NCBI RefSeq assembly: GCF_030867095.1
Contig: NC_081829.1
Coordinates: forward strand, 87,794,261-87,858,260
Direction of reading: 5' to 3'
Origin: Alligator mississippiensis
Lineage: Eukaryota > Chordata > Crocodylia > Alligatoridae
Length of the DNA: 64,000 bases
Below the pieces are notes generated by a model. The model worked only from the letters and a program-made list of their open reading frames with translations, was not told the DNA's origin and made no database searches. Numbering within the stretch: position 1 is the first letter of the stretch; every line of letters begins with the position of its first letter. The translations under genes were made by a program, and so were the position numbers. Below are positions 45,725-57,914 of the stretch, piece after piece.

Positions 45725-46384
45725 CTTTGTAAGGCATGCTCGAAGGACCGTGTAAGGTGCAATTCATTGCAAGTAAGACTGTCACAAACTGTTCCTTAAG
45801 TAAGCTATCTTTTTATACTTCTAATTGTGATGTCTATGCAAAGCAGTGTGCAATGTTAAAAGGTTTCCTCGGGAAATGTACTGCTACTGTTTTCTTTCGC
45901 TGCCTGCTAGAATGCCGAAGCTCAGATCTGATCAGAGCCATTTTTATCTTATTATAAAGAAATAAAGTTCAAGGGAAAGCATTACAGATACTCCAGGGAC
46001 ACTGTCAAGCAGTTTAAGCTCAGAAATTGACCTACATTTAGAAACGAGGAGAAAATGGCTTTGCACATAAGATCCAGAAGAAGGAATCAAGAAATGTGAC
46101 TTCTTTGCAGCTGGGCCACAAAATTCCTATGTTTCTGTGGGTGAGCAATTCGGTCAACATTTTCATGGGCCCACTGATTCTGTTTTGAGGTGCCTCAGGG
46201 GTGTCTTAAATTGTGGACCCACAAATAGAGTAATGCTGTAGGGCACATCTAAAAATGCTAGCTGTAGCCACCTCAGACCTGATTGTCCACTGCCTGACAC
46301 CTTTGTGTAGTCAGGTGCATCTTTGAGATGATAGTAAATGAGACATCTCCATTTATTTGAACTAATGATAGCACTTACACACTC

Positions 46385-46460
46385 TTCACAGACCAAAGTG
46401 ACTACACAAAATTTCCTCATTTGTAAAATGGGTGCAATAATACAGTACCTTCTTGGCACT
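46385..46460 (+). mobile_element. MIR-like SINE fragment
   Basis: Contains TTTCCTCATTTGTAAAATGG followed by GTGCAATAATACAGTACC, matching the MIR tail motif. Confidence 0.55.
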
Positions 46461-48761
46461 GAGGTTTCTTGGCATTTCTGTTTTACCTGGTGAGGGAGCA
46501 TCTGCATCCAGCATCTGCTGGAAGGTGATGCATTGAATAAATGCAGTGTGTGGCGGTATATAATACCTGTCTATGGTTTATAGATATAATCTATTATCCA
46601 GTATAGTTTTTGATTTGCCTGTAACTGCCACTTACAGAATGACAACCCTTCACAGTTAGCCTGATTGAGTCTGAGCACTTGAGTTACCCGAGCTGAGTTT
46701 GAGCATTTTCACAGCAAAGCCCTGCCCATGTTACTGGGTTCTCACTGAGTCTGCATTTGCTCATGTGTGCCTGGGGGGTGCATCCCAATGTCCTTTGTGC
46801 TATGATGGTTTAGGATTCATTCCCAGTGAACTATAGGGAAATTATCTGTGCCTCTGGGAGACTTAAATCTTACTGCCCAGTAGGGAGGCTCCAGCTTCAG
46901 CTGAAGTACAGCTCTGGCTTTTAACTTACCCCCAGCTATGCAACCAAGACTGGGTTCAGAGCAGAAATAAGCAGGGGCATCAGGATCTGCATGTGGATGG
47001 TGAGGACTGGGCACAAAGCTCTACAGGAGCATGGGATAAGGCTACACTATAAATATAGCCAAATAAATCCAGATTTCCTCCCTCCCAACATCTACTATAC
47101 AATTGAGAGTCCTGTTTTTAAAGCACAACCATAATATTTGCTGTGTAGGCTGCTTGAAAAGCAAGCCTAAATTAAACAATCAAGCTAATCTCAGCCTCAT
47201 GACAGTCTTAAAGCTGCTTATGTAAAAGAGAAACTTAAAATACAAAAATCCAGGTTGGCTTTTACCCTGTGGAAAACCAGAGGAGATGACATTTGCTACA
47301 TGAGACCAGAGAAAAAAAATATTCCCAGCTTCAAAATGGGTGTTGCAAAGGAGGATGGATAATTAAAAACTATTTTACCGAAGTTCTCTAAAGCTTGCCT
47401 TCATTAGTAAAATTTGCATGGGTCAACTTCAGTCGATTTTAAATTGATCTTATTAAACTTGTGCATCATTGCTAATGCAGTACAGCGCTCTGGGCTGGTT
47501 TGACACAGTGTTTGTTTCATTTCAGCTAAATCCATTAAAAACACCTAATTTAGTTAACCTAATGCAACTCCCCTTGTGTGGATGTGCTGTGCAGGAACTC
47601 AAGTTCCCTCCTTCCCCCTGATTTAGGTAAATGGATGAAAAAACAGCGTGTAGGCAAGTCTATAGCCTTTTCCTTAAGAGGCCTTCATGTATATCTACTT
47701 GACATGTGGAGGTGTGACTGCAACATGGGTATGGGTAGCCAAACCCGTTGTAAGCTACCTAGCTTGGTTACCAATAACATGGGCAGCATGGGTTCAGTGC
47801 ACACTGTCCACATCCACCTGAAACTTGGGTGGCTGATGTCCATGCTGCTGTAGCTTCACGGATATCTGTGTCTGAGCCAAGCTGGCTCTCGCTATCTTGG
47901 GTATGCCAGTCGCACCTCTTACTGAACTGTGCAGATGTAGCCAAACTCTGCCTCTAGAAGCACACATGAAAACACAAAAGATCTGATTACTGGTTGCTCA
48001 AAGATCCATGCACACCCATCTTGTATCCCCTGTGTCTGGGTTTCCTGGCTGCTCAGTACAGTGTCATGCCATGGATCTAACTAAGTGTCCATGGGTAACC
48101 TGAAAGCTGGCGTAGGCCAGGTAAGCCCCCAACAGCCCCAGAATAAGGACGAGCTGATTGCTTAAACAAGACCAGATATTTTCTGCTTTATGCTCCATGG
48201 GCCACACTTACAGCTGTCAACTCTGGAAAACTCCTGTTAAGGTTGACAATTATTTAAAGGGACTGTCAGCTTAAAAAAAAAATCATGTTTTGATCTGAAT
48301 TTTGCTCCTACTATTCTTACAAGTGACTCTTATGATTACCATAAATGAAAGCAATTAGAAAGATTTTTTTTTTGTTCTTTTCCTAGTGTTTTCTCATGTA
48401 GACAATCAACTGATAATTTGCTTTTTCACTTGCATGGGACTTTTGCAGGGACAGGAGAGAGAACAATTTTTAAGGAGAGGAAAATGGGTAAAAGTGGCAC
48501 ACATTGCCAGGGGCGTGTGTAATACCTGACGCTAGTTTTAATTCATTCCATCAAAGCTGACAGGATTTCAAGTTCACGAACTGCCTTCATAACCAAGGGA
48601 ATCTGTGTTTAAAGGAGAGCTTTCTTATCTTTTATGTATCATTTTTAACTGCCTGTCAGGTCGGGTGTGCCAACAGACTGAACAGAAAAGTGAGAGACAA
48701 TGTTATTCACAGTCACTAACACCTCTTTGATGCATCGATCCTTACCGCACCCCTGTACAAT

Positions 48762-48870
48762 ATGATCATCCCCAATTTACAGATAGGCACAAAAAACTAA
48801 CTGACTTGTCTTGGGACTGACAGGAAAACTATAGCAGAGCAGGGGATTGAGCCCAGGTTGCTTGGTGCCA
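48762..48870 (-). mobile_element. MIR-like SINE fragment, minus strand
   Basis: On the + strand CCCCAATTTACAGATAGGC, CTGACTTGTCTTGGG and GCAGGGGATTGAGCCCAGG follow the order of an inverted MIR. Confidence 0.6.
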
Positions 48871-49284
48871 AGGTGAGGAAGGCCCTGAGAGCCTTCCTCA
48901 CCTTGAATTTGCACTGAAGCTATTACAGTCTGTAAGCCTGAGCTAGTTAAATGATGGGGATGACTCAAGGTCATGGCAGTCGCCCACACGGGAGGTTTGA
49001 GTAGAAGCAGAGGATGGGAACCCATTCTTTTCTTTCTCAATATACATGACAAATGTTAATATTCTTTACTGAAAATGACAGAGAGACAGTGGTCAAGGTT
49101 GGACTATCTGTGAACTTTCCTAATTCTACGGTTTCCATTTCAGGAAAAGCAAGAGGGAAGGGAAGAGAGAGAGAGAACCTGCCAGTCTGATGGAAGTTGG
49201 GTCTTGAGGATTGGCTGTAGGAAGAACCATGGTCTGAGGGCAATAGTCAATGTATTGGGGAGGATCCTGAGGCTATCTGGTAAA

Positions 49285-49308
49285 CCCCCCCCCCCCCCCC
49301 CCCCCCCC
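49285..49308. repeat. Uninterrupted run of 24 C
   Basis: Homopolymer of 24 C on the + strand flanked by TAAA and AATC. Length is likely to be unstable or assembly dependent. Confidence 0.9.
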
Positions 49309-51264
49309 AATCTTTGGAGATGCTTATGGCATCTGCTGAGTTGCGCATTTTCCTTTGCCACATTCATCTGAGTCCCAGTTCAGCCCCCCTTTGAGCCAAA
49401 GCTTCTCCCACCGATTTTAAGGAAAAAAAAAATGTCTTTGTGCAAGGAGGCAGTACTGGATTGGCTCGTCTCTGGAAAACGCAGGCCATTTTGGGAAACC
49501 CCTTGGAGCTCAAATCTGGTGGAGCCAAATTGAAAACCCAGGGAAATCAGTGGGAAGGCTCCAAGTGACAATGAGCTTTGGATCAGGCCCCTAGCTTGGA
49601 GGGTGCTCCTTTTAGGGATTGACAGGTGCTGAGCAATCTGGCTCAAACCTAGCAAGGCCTTAAGTGCCTGTTTTCCTCCAGAGCTGTCCAGCTACTTAGT
49701 GGATGATGGCCAACAGGCCCTCCAGGTGGGCTCCCTGCCATCCCCACGTTGTCCTTTCCCTCCTGTCGTGTGGCCTTTCCCTATGCTCCATCCCATGCCG
49801 CATTAGCCACTTCAAACTCCTGCTGCTGCATAGGCATCCCCTGTGCAGCGCTACGTGGATCCCAGAGCCCTGAGCTCCCTCAGATGTGCCGTCCCACCCA
49901 GGGGCAGGGAAGTGCAAGCTGGTGGAGGGAGAGGGAGCCTGGAGGCTCTGACAGCATCAGCAGCAGCCGCCAGAGTGATGGGGGAAACGGCTCATAGCGA
50001 GCCTAAAGTGCAGTGCATTAACCCCTGGGGGGCTGCTTGTGGCCTGCTCAACAGCTCTGTTTTGCTTCAAGCCATATGAAGGCCCACTGAAGGCAATGGG
50101 ATCACTTACAAGCTTATAGTTAAACAGTGGATTAAGTTTGCTGGACTGTGGTCAGAGTATTCAGCAACTAAGAAGTTTATTTGTTAGTAGTGCAATACAA
50201 AGATAAGTTGGTACGTTTGGTAGCCATTACTATAGGTTAAAATGCAGGCTTTTTTGGTTTTTAAAAAACAACCCACCCAAAACACTGGAGTCATGTTTCA
50301 CTCGATCTCACTGCTCAGCCTCTGGCCAAATCCAGTGGAATCCATGCCAACACTTTCAGCACATTGGCATGTGCACACAATTCACAGGATGAATCCCTGG
50401 CTGCACAGCCAAATAGGGAGCTGGAGCCTGAAAGCATCTGCCAGAAAATCTCTCTTGGCAAATCAGTTCACCCTTCTGGAGCCCCTGGTATTGCACATTG
50501 TTTTCCTCCTGACACAACAAAGTGGGTAAATCTGTAGCTTTTGAAACATGCCGTCTTGGCCAGTTCATGCTTGCAGGAGTTCTGCCATTTAGGGAAATAA
50601 GTCAGATCCAAGTGAAATGATTGTAAGTGGCTCCTTTCATCTGTTCAGGAATGAGGTGAGGGCTGGTGTTTGAGATGCATTGCCTTGCTGCACCTCAGAG
50701 ACACCCCTCTGCTCTCCAGTGCCTCCCCTGCTCCCCACCGGCAGCAGCTTGCTGCTGGCCTCCCTGGCTCAGCTCAGCTGTGCTGGCCAACATGCTTTGA
50801 GCTGTGGAGCCAAGATGCCACCCATTTCCCATCCCTTCTTGCTGCCTGATGGACTAATAAACATGGGGCATCTCTGCTCCCAGCGACCACAGAGCGCATG
50901 GTGGGAAGGGGGAAGTAGTTTTCTGACTTTCTTCGGACCCTGCCTGGGCTTGAACTCCACATTATGGGGTAGCCCTAAACTTTCCCCTACCACAGCTGCT
51001 CCAGCTGCAGTGAGGACAGCTTTTTCTTTTCCACTTCTGTCAGGTATTCAGAGGCTGTTTGGTTGAATGGCATTGCTCAGTGAAACAAGGGATACATGTT
51101 TATAGTCTGAACTAAAATCACTCTTAAAGCCAGCTATTCCCCACAGGCTTTTAAAGCCGATGCAGCCAGTCCCTCTCAAGCCTAGGGTGTTTATTTTCTA
51201 GGCTTTGGTCTGACATTCATCCCCCTGTTACATGAGCACCTTGCAACAGCTCGGGGAGAAAGAG

Positions 51265-51385
51265 GAATATTATCTTTGTTTTTACAGATGGGGACCGTAA
51301 GGCGCAGAATGGTCCATGATTTGCCCACAGTCGCATCAAAAGCGTGCGACAGAGCCAGGAATGGAAACCAGAGCGGAGGCCTTGT
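51265..51385 (-). mobile_element. MIR-like SINE fragment, minus strand
   Basis: TTTTTACAGATGGGGACC, GATTTGCCCACAGTCGC and GCGACAGAGCCAGGAATGG match the inverted MIR core and 3' region. Confidence 0.65.
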
Positions 51386-53678
51386 CTCATGCCTTTATTA
51401 CAAGAGCATCCTTCCACTTGAGGCATAAATTCATTTGAAATCACATCAGGTAGCTGACACTGTGACTCACTGCATTAGTCCCCTGGTTTGTAGACCTTGA
51501 AAAGTCATATACTCCAATCTTAAATGCCGGTCCAGTTTTGATCTGCTTGAAAGGGGAATGTTGACTGCGAGGAATTTGGCTTTCATTAGGGAAGCAGGCA
51601 ATCTGTTTTTTTGGATGAATAGGAAGACGGTACTATTATGAGCATTCAGAATTTGGGGTACTCAACCTTATAAAGCCACATCTTTTGTACATCAAAGCCC
51701 ATCCTCATCCTGCTAAAGTCGATGGAAAAGTTCTCATTGGCTTTAGTGTTGCAGGCTTGAGATGGAGAGACAGTTTAAGCAAGAGAGTTGAGGCTGAGGA
51801 AGGAACAGTTGCTGCCAGCTGATGACTAAGAACTCCATTTCCAAAGATTAAATAAATAACATGCCCACGGCCATATAATAGATAATATATGTCTGTATAA
51901 ATAATCATGATAGTAATTTATACTGTGTAAAACAGATGTTCACAGGCATGTCACCAAAAACAGGATCTGGTCACATACTCTCCCATGACAGGTTGTAGAA
52001 GTGGGCTTGGGGGTTTTGTTTGTTCAACACTTGTTAATATATATGGAGCAGATCAGGAGGGGGAGGAAGAGATCACATATCAGTGCTGCACGTCACCAGA
52101 TTTGAACTGAGTTCGAGGGTGTACGGGAAAATAACTCAAGTGTGAAAAACATTCTTTAAAGATTAGCATTTTGCTAAATGGATTTTGTCCCTCTGATTCA
52201 TTGCTACAGTGCAGGGTTTCAGATTCCCAGGGGTAGCTCACTGTTTGCTCATTTTTCCTCTATTAGTAAATATGCACAAGCATTTACATGGAATAATGTG
52301 CATTGTGGAAAAAACCCCAACCACAACTCTATGTCTCTACGGGACAAAACTGTGTGTGGGGGGAAAACCTGTCATGCCTGCAGACTTTATTTACCGAGCT
52401 AGATTTGTTGTTTAGGTCCTGGGCTTGCCTTTGTTACAGGAGGAGCTTGATTTTTCTTCCTGCTTTTGGCGTGTGTCTTTTCAGCAAATCTTTCCTTTCC
52501 CCACTCCTCCAGCCGGTTCATTACATTTATTTTTAAGTCAAAAGCAAGACAGTATTTCAATGGGTTCTTGCATGAATTCAGTCAGTGTTAAATACTGACT
52601 TCATTGGGGAAGTTTCTGTCAGAATCAGAACCGCTCAAAGCCCTTTACAACCCGTGGGAGACAAAATAATGTATAATTTATTAGCAGGGGCAGAATGTGG
52701 CTTTGAGTCAAAGAACAGGAATCCAGCACAATAAAAAAGCCTGTGTGCTAGATCTATGGAGAGAGCATGCTTGCAATCTTTATTGTGTCCAGTGGGATTG
52801 TCTCCTAATCCCTGCACGGCTGTTGTAATGGGTACAATCATATCAGCAATGAGGTGTGTGCATTGAGAGGGTACCTTCACCCTCTTCTCATGGTGTCCTC
52901 TCAGAAATTGCACTAGTCAGAAAATATGTGTGTGTCTATGTGTGTGTGCATTTTCTTTCAGTTCAGGAAAATCTTGCAATGATACAATTCCCCCCAATTC
53001 TAATGAGTTATTAGAGCAGGCTCTCACCTGGGTGGATAACAGGTCACAAGGGGAATGTCCTCCTCTGAATTCCTTAGCAGAGGTCATGTTTTATACTGGT
53101 ATTAGATTATGGTAATCTTGTCACATTTGAAGGAGGGTTTATTTCCCCCCCTTCTTTCAAATGATGCTTCATTTCCAGGCATTTAGAGATGAATTGCAGG
53201 GGGGTGACTCAGCTGGGATCTCTCCTGCAGAGCCAGGAAGCATGTGCAGTTCAGCCTCTCCTAACCAGGTGCATAATGCTCTGCTGGCTAGACGGGACCT
53301 TGTGTCTAAGGCTTAATCCAATGCTATTCACTCTTCTCACATATGGAAGGGTCTAGCAATGTGAATCCACTCTCCTGGTTCTTGTAATCAGATCTGACAG
53401 TGCACAAAGGATCCCAGCATAAGGGGACTCCTTTTGACTTCTCATCCATATCATCCTATACAGCCACAGAGAACAGGTTCATAGATGCTAGTCTGCTGCA
53501 CAGTATCCAGGATTGTCAGTCCCTACCTCACTACATATGGACTCTTAAGGAAGGTTCAGCCAGAAATTTGAGTATAAATACCCATCCATCCCACTGCAAG
53601 AAGCCAACTCCCTCCCCGGTCAGTTCCTTTAAAGGGGTAACATCCCATGATTCTGAAACAAGTCCAGGGTATTTTTAA

Positions 53679-54368
53679 TAGGCCTGTGTGAACAGCAATT
53701 ATTCACTTTGGATTTGGATTGGGCTGATTCGGAGGGTCAGTGATTCAATTTGGTGATTCGAATCACTGTCCTGATTCGATTCAGCCAATTCGGATTTAGA
53801 GATCTGGCACTGATTCGTAGGTTCAGCCTTAGACTATAATGGGGAATCACTAAAATACCTATAACTTTGTTATTTTTTTTGCAGATTTGGATGAAAACAG
53901 CAGGGATGATGGCAGGCTTCATGCCCTCAGATGGGGCTATCATCCCTGCGGTTTTCATTCAAATCTGCAAAAAAAATGACAAAGTTATAGGTATTTTAGT
54001 GATTCCCCATTATAGTCTAAGGCTGAACCTCCGAATCGGCGCAGAATCTCTGAATCTGAATCGAATCAGGAGACCCATTAAAAGACCTGAATCGAATCAG
54101 AAGCCTCCAATTCAATTCAGAGAGATTTGGAGAGATTTGGAAGGCTCTTGGCAAACAGAAACTGAGAGGAGGGAGGGGATGGGGTGATCTTCCATATAGA
54201 AACCCCATATCTTCTAGATACAGAAACCCCTGCACCTATCTCCTTGAAACTTGGCAGGCTTCATGCCCTCAAAAGGGGCTGATTTGATTCGGATTTGGAG
54301 ATTCGCCCACTGAATTGGGCCGAATCTTCTCTGAATCGAATTGGTTACTGAAGCTTTGCACAGCCCTA
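53679..54368. mobile_element. hAT-like element, TAGGGCTGTG family, copy 3 (690 bp, fold-back)
   Basis: Starts TAGGCCTGTGTGAAC and ends CTTTGCACAGCCCTA. Perfect 8-bp flanking duplication ATTTTTAA (53671-53678 and 54369-54376). Subterminal zones on both sides are crowded with GATTCGG, GATTCGAATC and GAATCG words. The centre is a 91-nt inverted repeat with a 28-nt loop (53820-54029). To its right, ACCCCTGCACCTATCTCCTT and GGCAGGCTTCATGCCC are the reverse complement of words in copy 1, establishing a shared family core. Confidence 0.9.
53820..54029. repeat. Near-perfect 91-nt inverted repeat with 28-nt loop
   Basis: Arms 53820-53910 and 53939-54029 are equal in length and differ at three positions by eye comparison. 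Key words are GGTTCAGCCTTAGAC and CAGCAGGGATGAT on the left and their complements on the right. The symmetry explains why nearly identical short open frames appear on both strands here. Confidence 0.9.
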
Positions 54369-54527
54369 ATTTTTAAGCACTGGCTGCCCCACATAGCAGG
54401 ACTAAGTGGGGCAGTCAGCACATCATTGCACAGCACATTTTAAATTAGTCCAATGGGATTTTTTCATAACAGCTGTTATTATTTTATGTTATGAACAGTG
54501 TAAAACTAACACTTTGTGAAAAATGAG

Positions 54528-54583
54528 CTATTTTTAGTAGTGTCAGACTACTAAAAATAGTAGTCTGACACTACTAAAAATAG
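54528..54583. repeat. Perfect 23-bp inverted repeat, 10-nt loop
   Basis: Arm 54528-54550 (CTATTTTTAGTAGTG then TCAGACTA) pairs exactly with 54561-54583; the loop CTAAAAATAG is the complement of the arm's outer end, so alternative foldings are possible. Confidence 0.9.
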
Positions 54584-54589
54584 TAGTGC

Positions 54590-57265
54590 CCAGAGGCGTA
54601 TCCAAGTCCAGGAACCTATCATGCCAGGAACTGTCCATATACCCAGTGAGAGAGAGTCCAGTTCAGTCCCAAAAAGCTTTCAAAATAAGTAGGCAAGATG
54701 GACATGTTGGGAGAGGCACAGAGAGAACAGTCAAAGGCCATGCAATAGGGTCTTCCCAGGTCCAGTCCAGAGCCCCAGTCATGCTGTCTTTTAATACAGT
54801 GAGAGAATGGGTCAATAAGACCCATTTACCAGAATCCCTTTCCAAGTTTCCATGCCCCAGTAAATCCCCAGGGGTTCCTCTGAATGATATACTCATAAGA
54901 AGACCAGGTATTGAAGAGCAGCACCACATTAAGGGGACTGGCAGGAAGGGGAAAAATAGCAAGGAAAAAGAGTGATGAGCTAGTGGAGCTACCTTCCCAG
55001 CCCCTCCCTGGTGTAAAAGTACTTAATTCCTTCCTTAAAAACATGTTTGAAGCATGTCTGCAAAAGGTAAAGGGCAGATAGGCAAGGGCACTGCCAATGT
55101 CTTGGCCATGGCAATGGCAGGGGATATCTTTGCATGGCAGTGCCTCCTCTCACCAGATGGTCTTCAGGGAGTTTAATGAGGTTTCAAGTATCTGCAGGAT
55201 GTAGATATTATCCAATCCATCTTAGAGGAAAAAGGCTCAGTCCATCCTGCCTCAAATGAGGAAAGCAATTAGTCAACAGAGCTACCCATGTGCTTAAAAT
55301 AAAACACTCGGTTGCTTAATTAGGCCAGATTACTTATCAGCCTGCAGGACTAAACTCAGATGCAGAGAGATTATAACCAATATTTTCAAACATAAAACTT
55401 AAAATGAAGCACTTAGCTCCCAGTCTTACAAATAATTAAACACATCGGTAATTACTGATTTCATTCCATTCATCAGCTTCATTGTTTTCGGTGGAGCCAC
55501 TCGTATGCCTAGAGTTACTCACAGAAGCATGCGCACGGCTAGAGACCTTAGTTATACGATTTGGGGGGGTGTCTTTTTACTAAATGTTTGTACAGTCCCT
55601 AGCATGTGAGTCATTGTGATCTGTGACTGGAGCCGTTAGTCTAGGCTCAGCTGTAATCACAACACTTCTGTATTTAAGCACTTCTGATTTTGAAGGGTGC
55701 TGAGAACAGGCCTCCCTGCAATGGAAATGATGGCTTGTGGTTTTCTGCCTAAAACAGACAGAGACAGGTTTCTTTTGAAACCAGCCCACAAAAAAATAAC
55801 AGCTGAGAATTGGACAAGACAACATCTATAGCATCATGGCTTCCTAGACTGAAATTTGAATGATAAACTGAACTCTTTGGTATCAGAATTCCTAATTCGA
55901 AGTTACCAAAGCAAAATCTGGGTTTTGAGTGATTATGGTTCGAAGAACTCAGTGGAGGGGACACTTTGCTACTGTTTTTTTTCCTCCCTGTTTTGATTTC
56001 TTCCTTTAAAAAGTGAGCCAGCTTTTATCTGCTGGAAAAGACTCAAATCTTGATTTCTTTCTGTTTTTCTTGTAGCCAACTTGATGGTCATGTTTCCAAA
56101 ACTCAGGGCTTAAAAAAATAGGAGTGAAATGAACTGAGCACACCCAGGAGAGCCTGCTGCCATTACATGAAACAGCTGTTAATGATGCCTTTGATAATGT
56201 GCCATGCTGAAGGGACCATTACATGATTTCTTTTCTGTATCCAGACGGCAGTGTTTTTAAGCTGATTGTATTTGCCCTCAAGGGGGTTACAATACCATGT
56301 TTTCAAACAGAGCCACCATGAAGCACCTTGTGTCACAAACAAGGCTCATTAGCATAGCTCAGCAATTAAACCAAGCTCAGCCTGCTGTCCTGAGATAAAG
56401 AACTCCCAATTTATGGCCCGGTTGACTTTTGCTGGAGATGAATTGGCTGACAGCTTGGAGGAGTGACGTTTTGTCTCATGAGTACAGCTGTTCGCAAGGG
56501 TGATCTTTCAGAATGTGACTTTTCCATAGACTAACCAAGGGTATTAGCACTAACTAATTATAGGGAAAAGCCAGGGGCTATGGTTTTCTAAGTGTGGGAA
56601 CATCACAAGCCCCAAACAGCTGGGATGTGCTAGTACTTTCCTCTCCTTAAAAACAACAGCCCTGCTGGAGGATAGCTACCCATCTGGCAGGCTCTTCTAA
56701 TTCATATTATAAATGCAAATTATATTTATCTTATTTATTTGTTACTGGAATTTAATGAAGGTTAAAAGGGACTGAATATATATAGCCACATATGTATGTG
56801 TGCACATCTCTCAAGAGCACATAAGTGTTATAGCACTGGAGCACTGATGTTTTAGCTGAGGACAAATTCTTATTTAAGCCTCAGTTGCCAGACATTCGGC
56901 TTTATGAAAATTGGATTTTTATTGTTTGGCTTTTAAAAGTTGGATCTGGATTCCTTTGGGTTGAGTTTAGGCATGATGGGTGCCTTTTTATCTTTTGCTG
57001 AAAGATGATATGGTTGATTCTTTTTAATACAAAAAATAATAATAGCAAAAAAGAAAGGTGATTTAGAATACAGTCCTGATTTTGATGTTCTCCATGTAAA
57101 CAAGAGAGTACGGATGTGCTCATACATGTCTGATGAAGAAGTAAAATAATATAATCAAAATGAATACTGTTGTCAATCAAAACTCACACCAGCCAGGAGC
57201 TCTTCAAACAAATGAAGTGAAAAACTGTTGCTTGGCTGCTTATCAACAGGGAAATAAAGTTTGTG
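54590..57265. other. Intergenic region without recognised features
   Basis: Mostly unique-looking. The 55570-56100 and 56700-57170 stretches are A/T-rich. No gene. Confidence 0.5.
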
Positions 57266-57266
57266 G

Positions 57267-57909
57267 GCATGTGCAGGTGAAACAGGGGCCCTACATTGAA
57301 ATGGTGGGTTTTTAAAAACACCGCTTCAATTTAGGGCCCTTTAAACCCCCGTGTCATGCACACACCTCACGCTTACCTGCCTTTCCAGGAGAGGGGAGGG
57401 CGAGTTGCTGGTGGGCACAGCAGTCCCTGGGCTGCAGCGGGGGCAAGGGGGCTGGTGCTTCCTTCCATGGCAGCAGTGCCCCCCATCCCCCCAGGCGGCA
57501 CCTGCTCTCAGGCTCCCAGCTGGGGAGGGAAGGACCAAGCCCCCGCGCAGCTCTGGCAGGCAGGTAGACTCCAGGGGGGTGGGAAAAAAAAGATCAGGCA
57601 TGCTTTCCCTGGCTGCTGCCAGGCTGCCTGCAGGGCTTCCTGCAGGGCCCCTGAGCTGCACGGAGCCCACTGCTTCACTCTGTGGCTGTAGAGGCAGCAA
57701 ACTAAAACTCCTCGGAGGAGTTTTAGTTTGCTGTGCCCCAAGTCATTTATGGCACGTTATACTGCCGAATTTCTTACAGCGGCTGGAATTAATGCTCAAT
57801 ATGCCGCTGATGCGTGCAAACACCGACACCATTAAAGTGATGCAAAATCATTTAGCCTGCTTTAAAGTGTTGTGCACGCATGCCTGTTGTTTCATCTACA
57901 CACGGCCTG
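57267..57909. mobile_element. Possible TIR element with internal palindromes (about 640 bp)
   Basis: The left end GGGCATGTGCAGGTGAAACA and the inverted right end (inward GGCCGTGTGTAGATGAAACA) agree at about 16 of 20. Just inside the left end a 58-bp imperfect palindrome (57282-57340, GGGCCCTACATTGAAATGG against CTTCAATTTAGGGCCC) occurs, and a 39-bp palindrome lies at 57696-57734. Target duplication not found. Confidence 0.5.
57696..57734. repeat. 39-bp near-loopless palindrome
   Basis: CAGCAAACTAAAACTCCTC, a central G, then the exact reverse complement. A cruciform-capable structure. Confidence 0.9.
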
Positions 57910-57914
57910 TGATG

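Larger units (their letters stand above)
45730..53670. other. Intergenic region, about 8 kb, with scattered old repeats
   Basis: No gene recognised. Contains MIR-like fragments (listed separately), a 24-C run and low-identity repeat traces around 47600-47960 (repeated GGGTA and GTAGCC words). Confidence 0.5.

Noticed and set aside
53867..54187. Twin frames on opposite strands both containing IIPAVFIQICKKN
   Set aside because: They are the two arms of the 91-nt inverted repeat, not paralogous genes.
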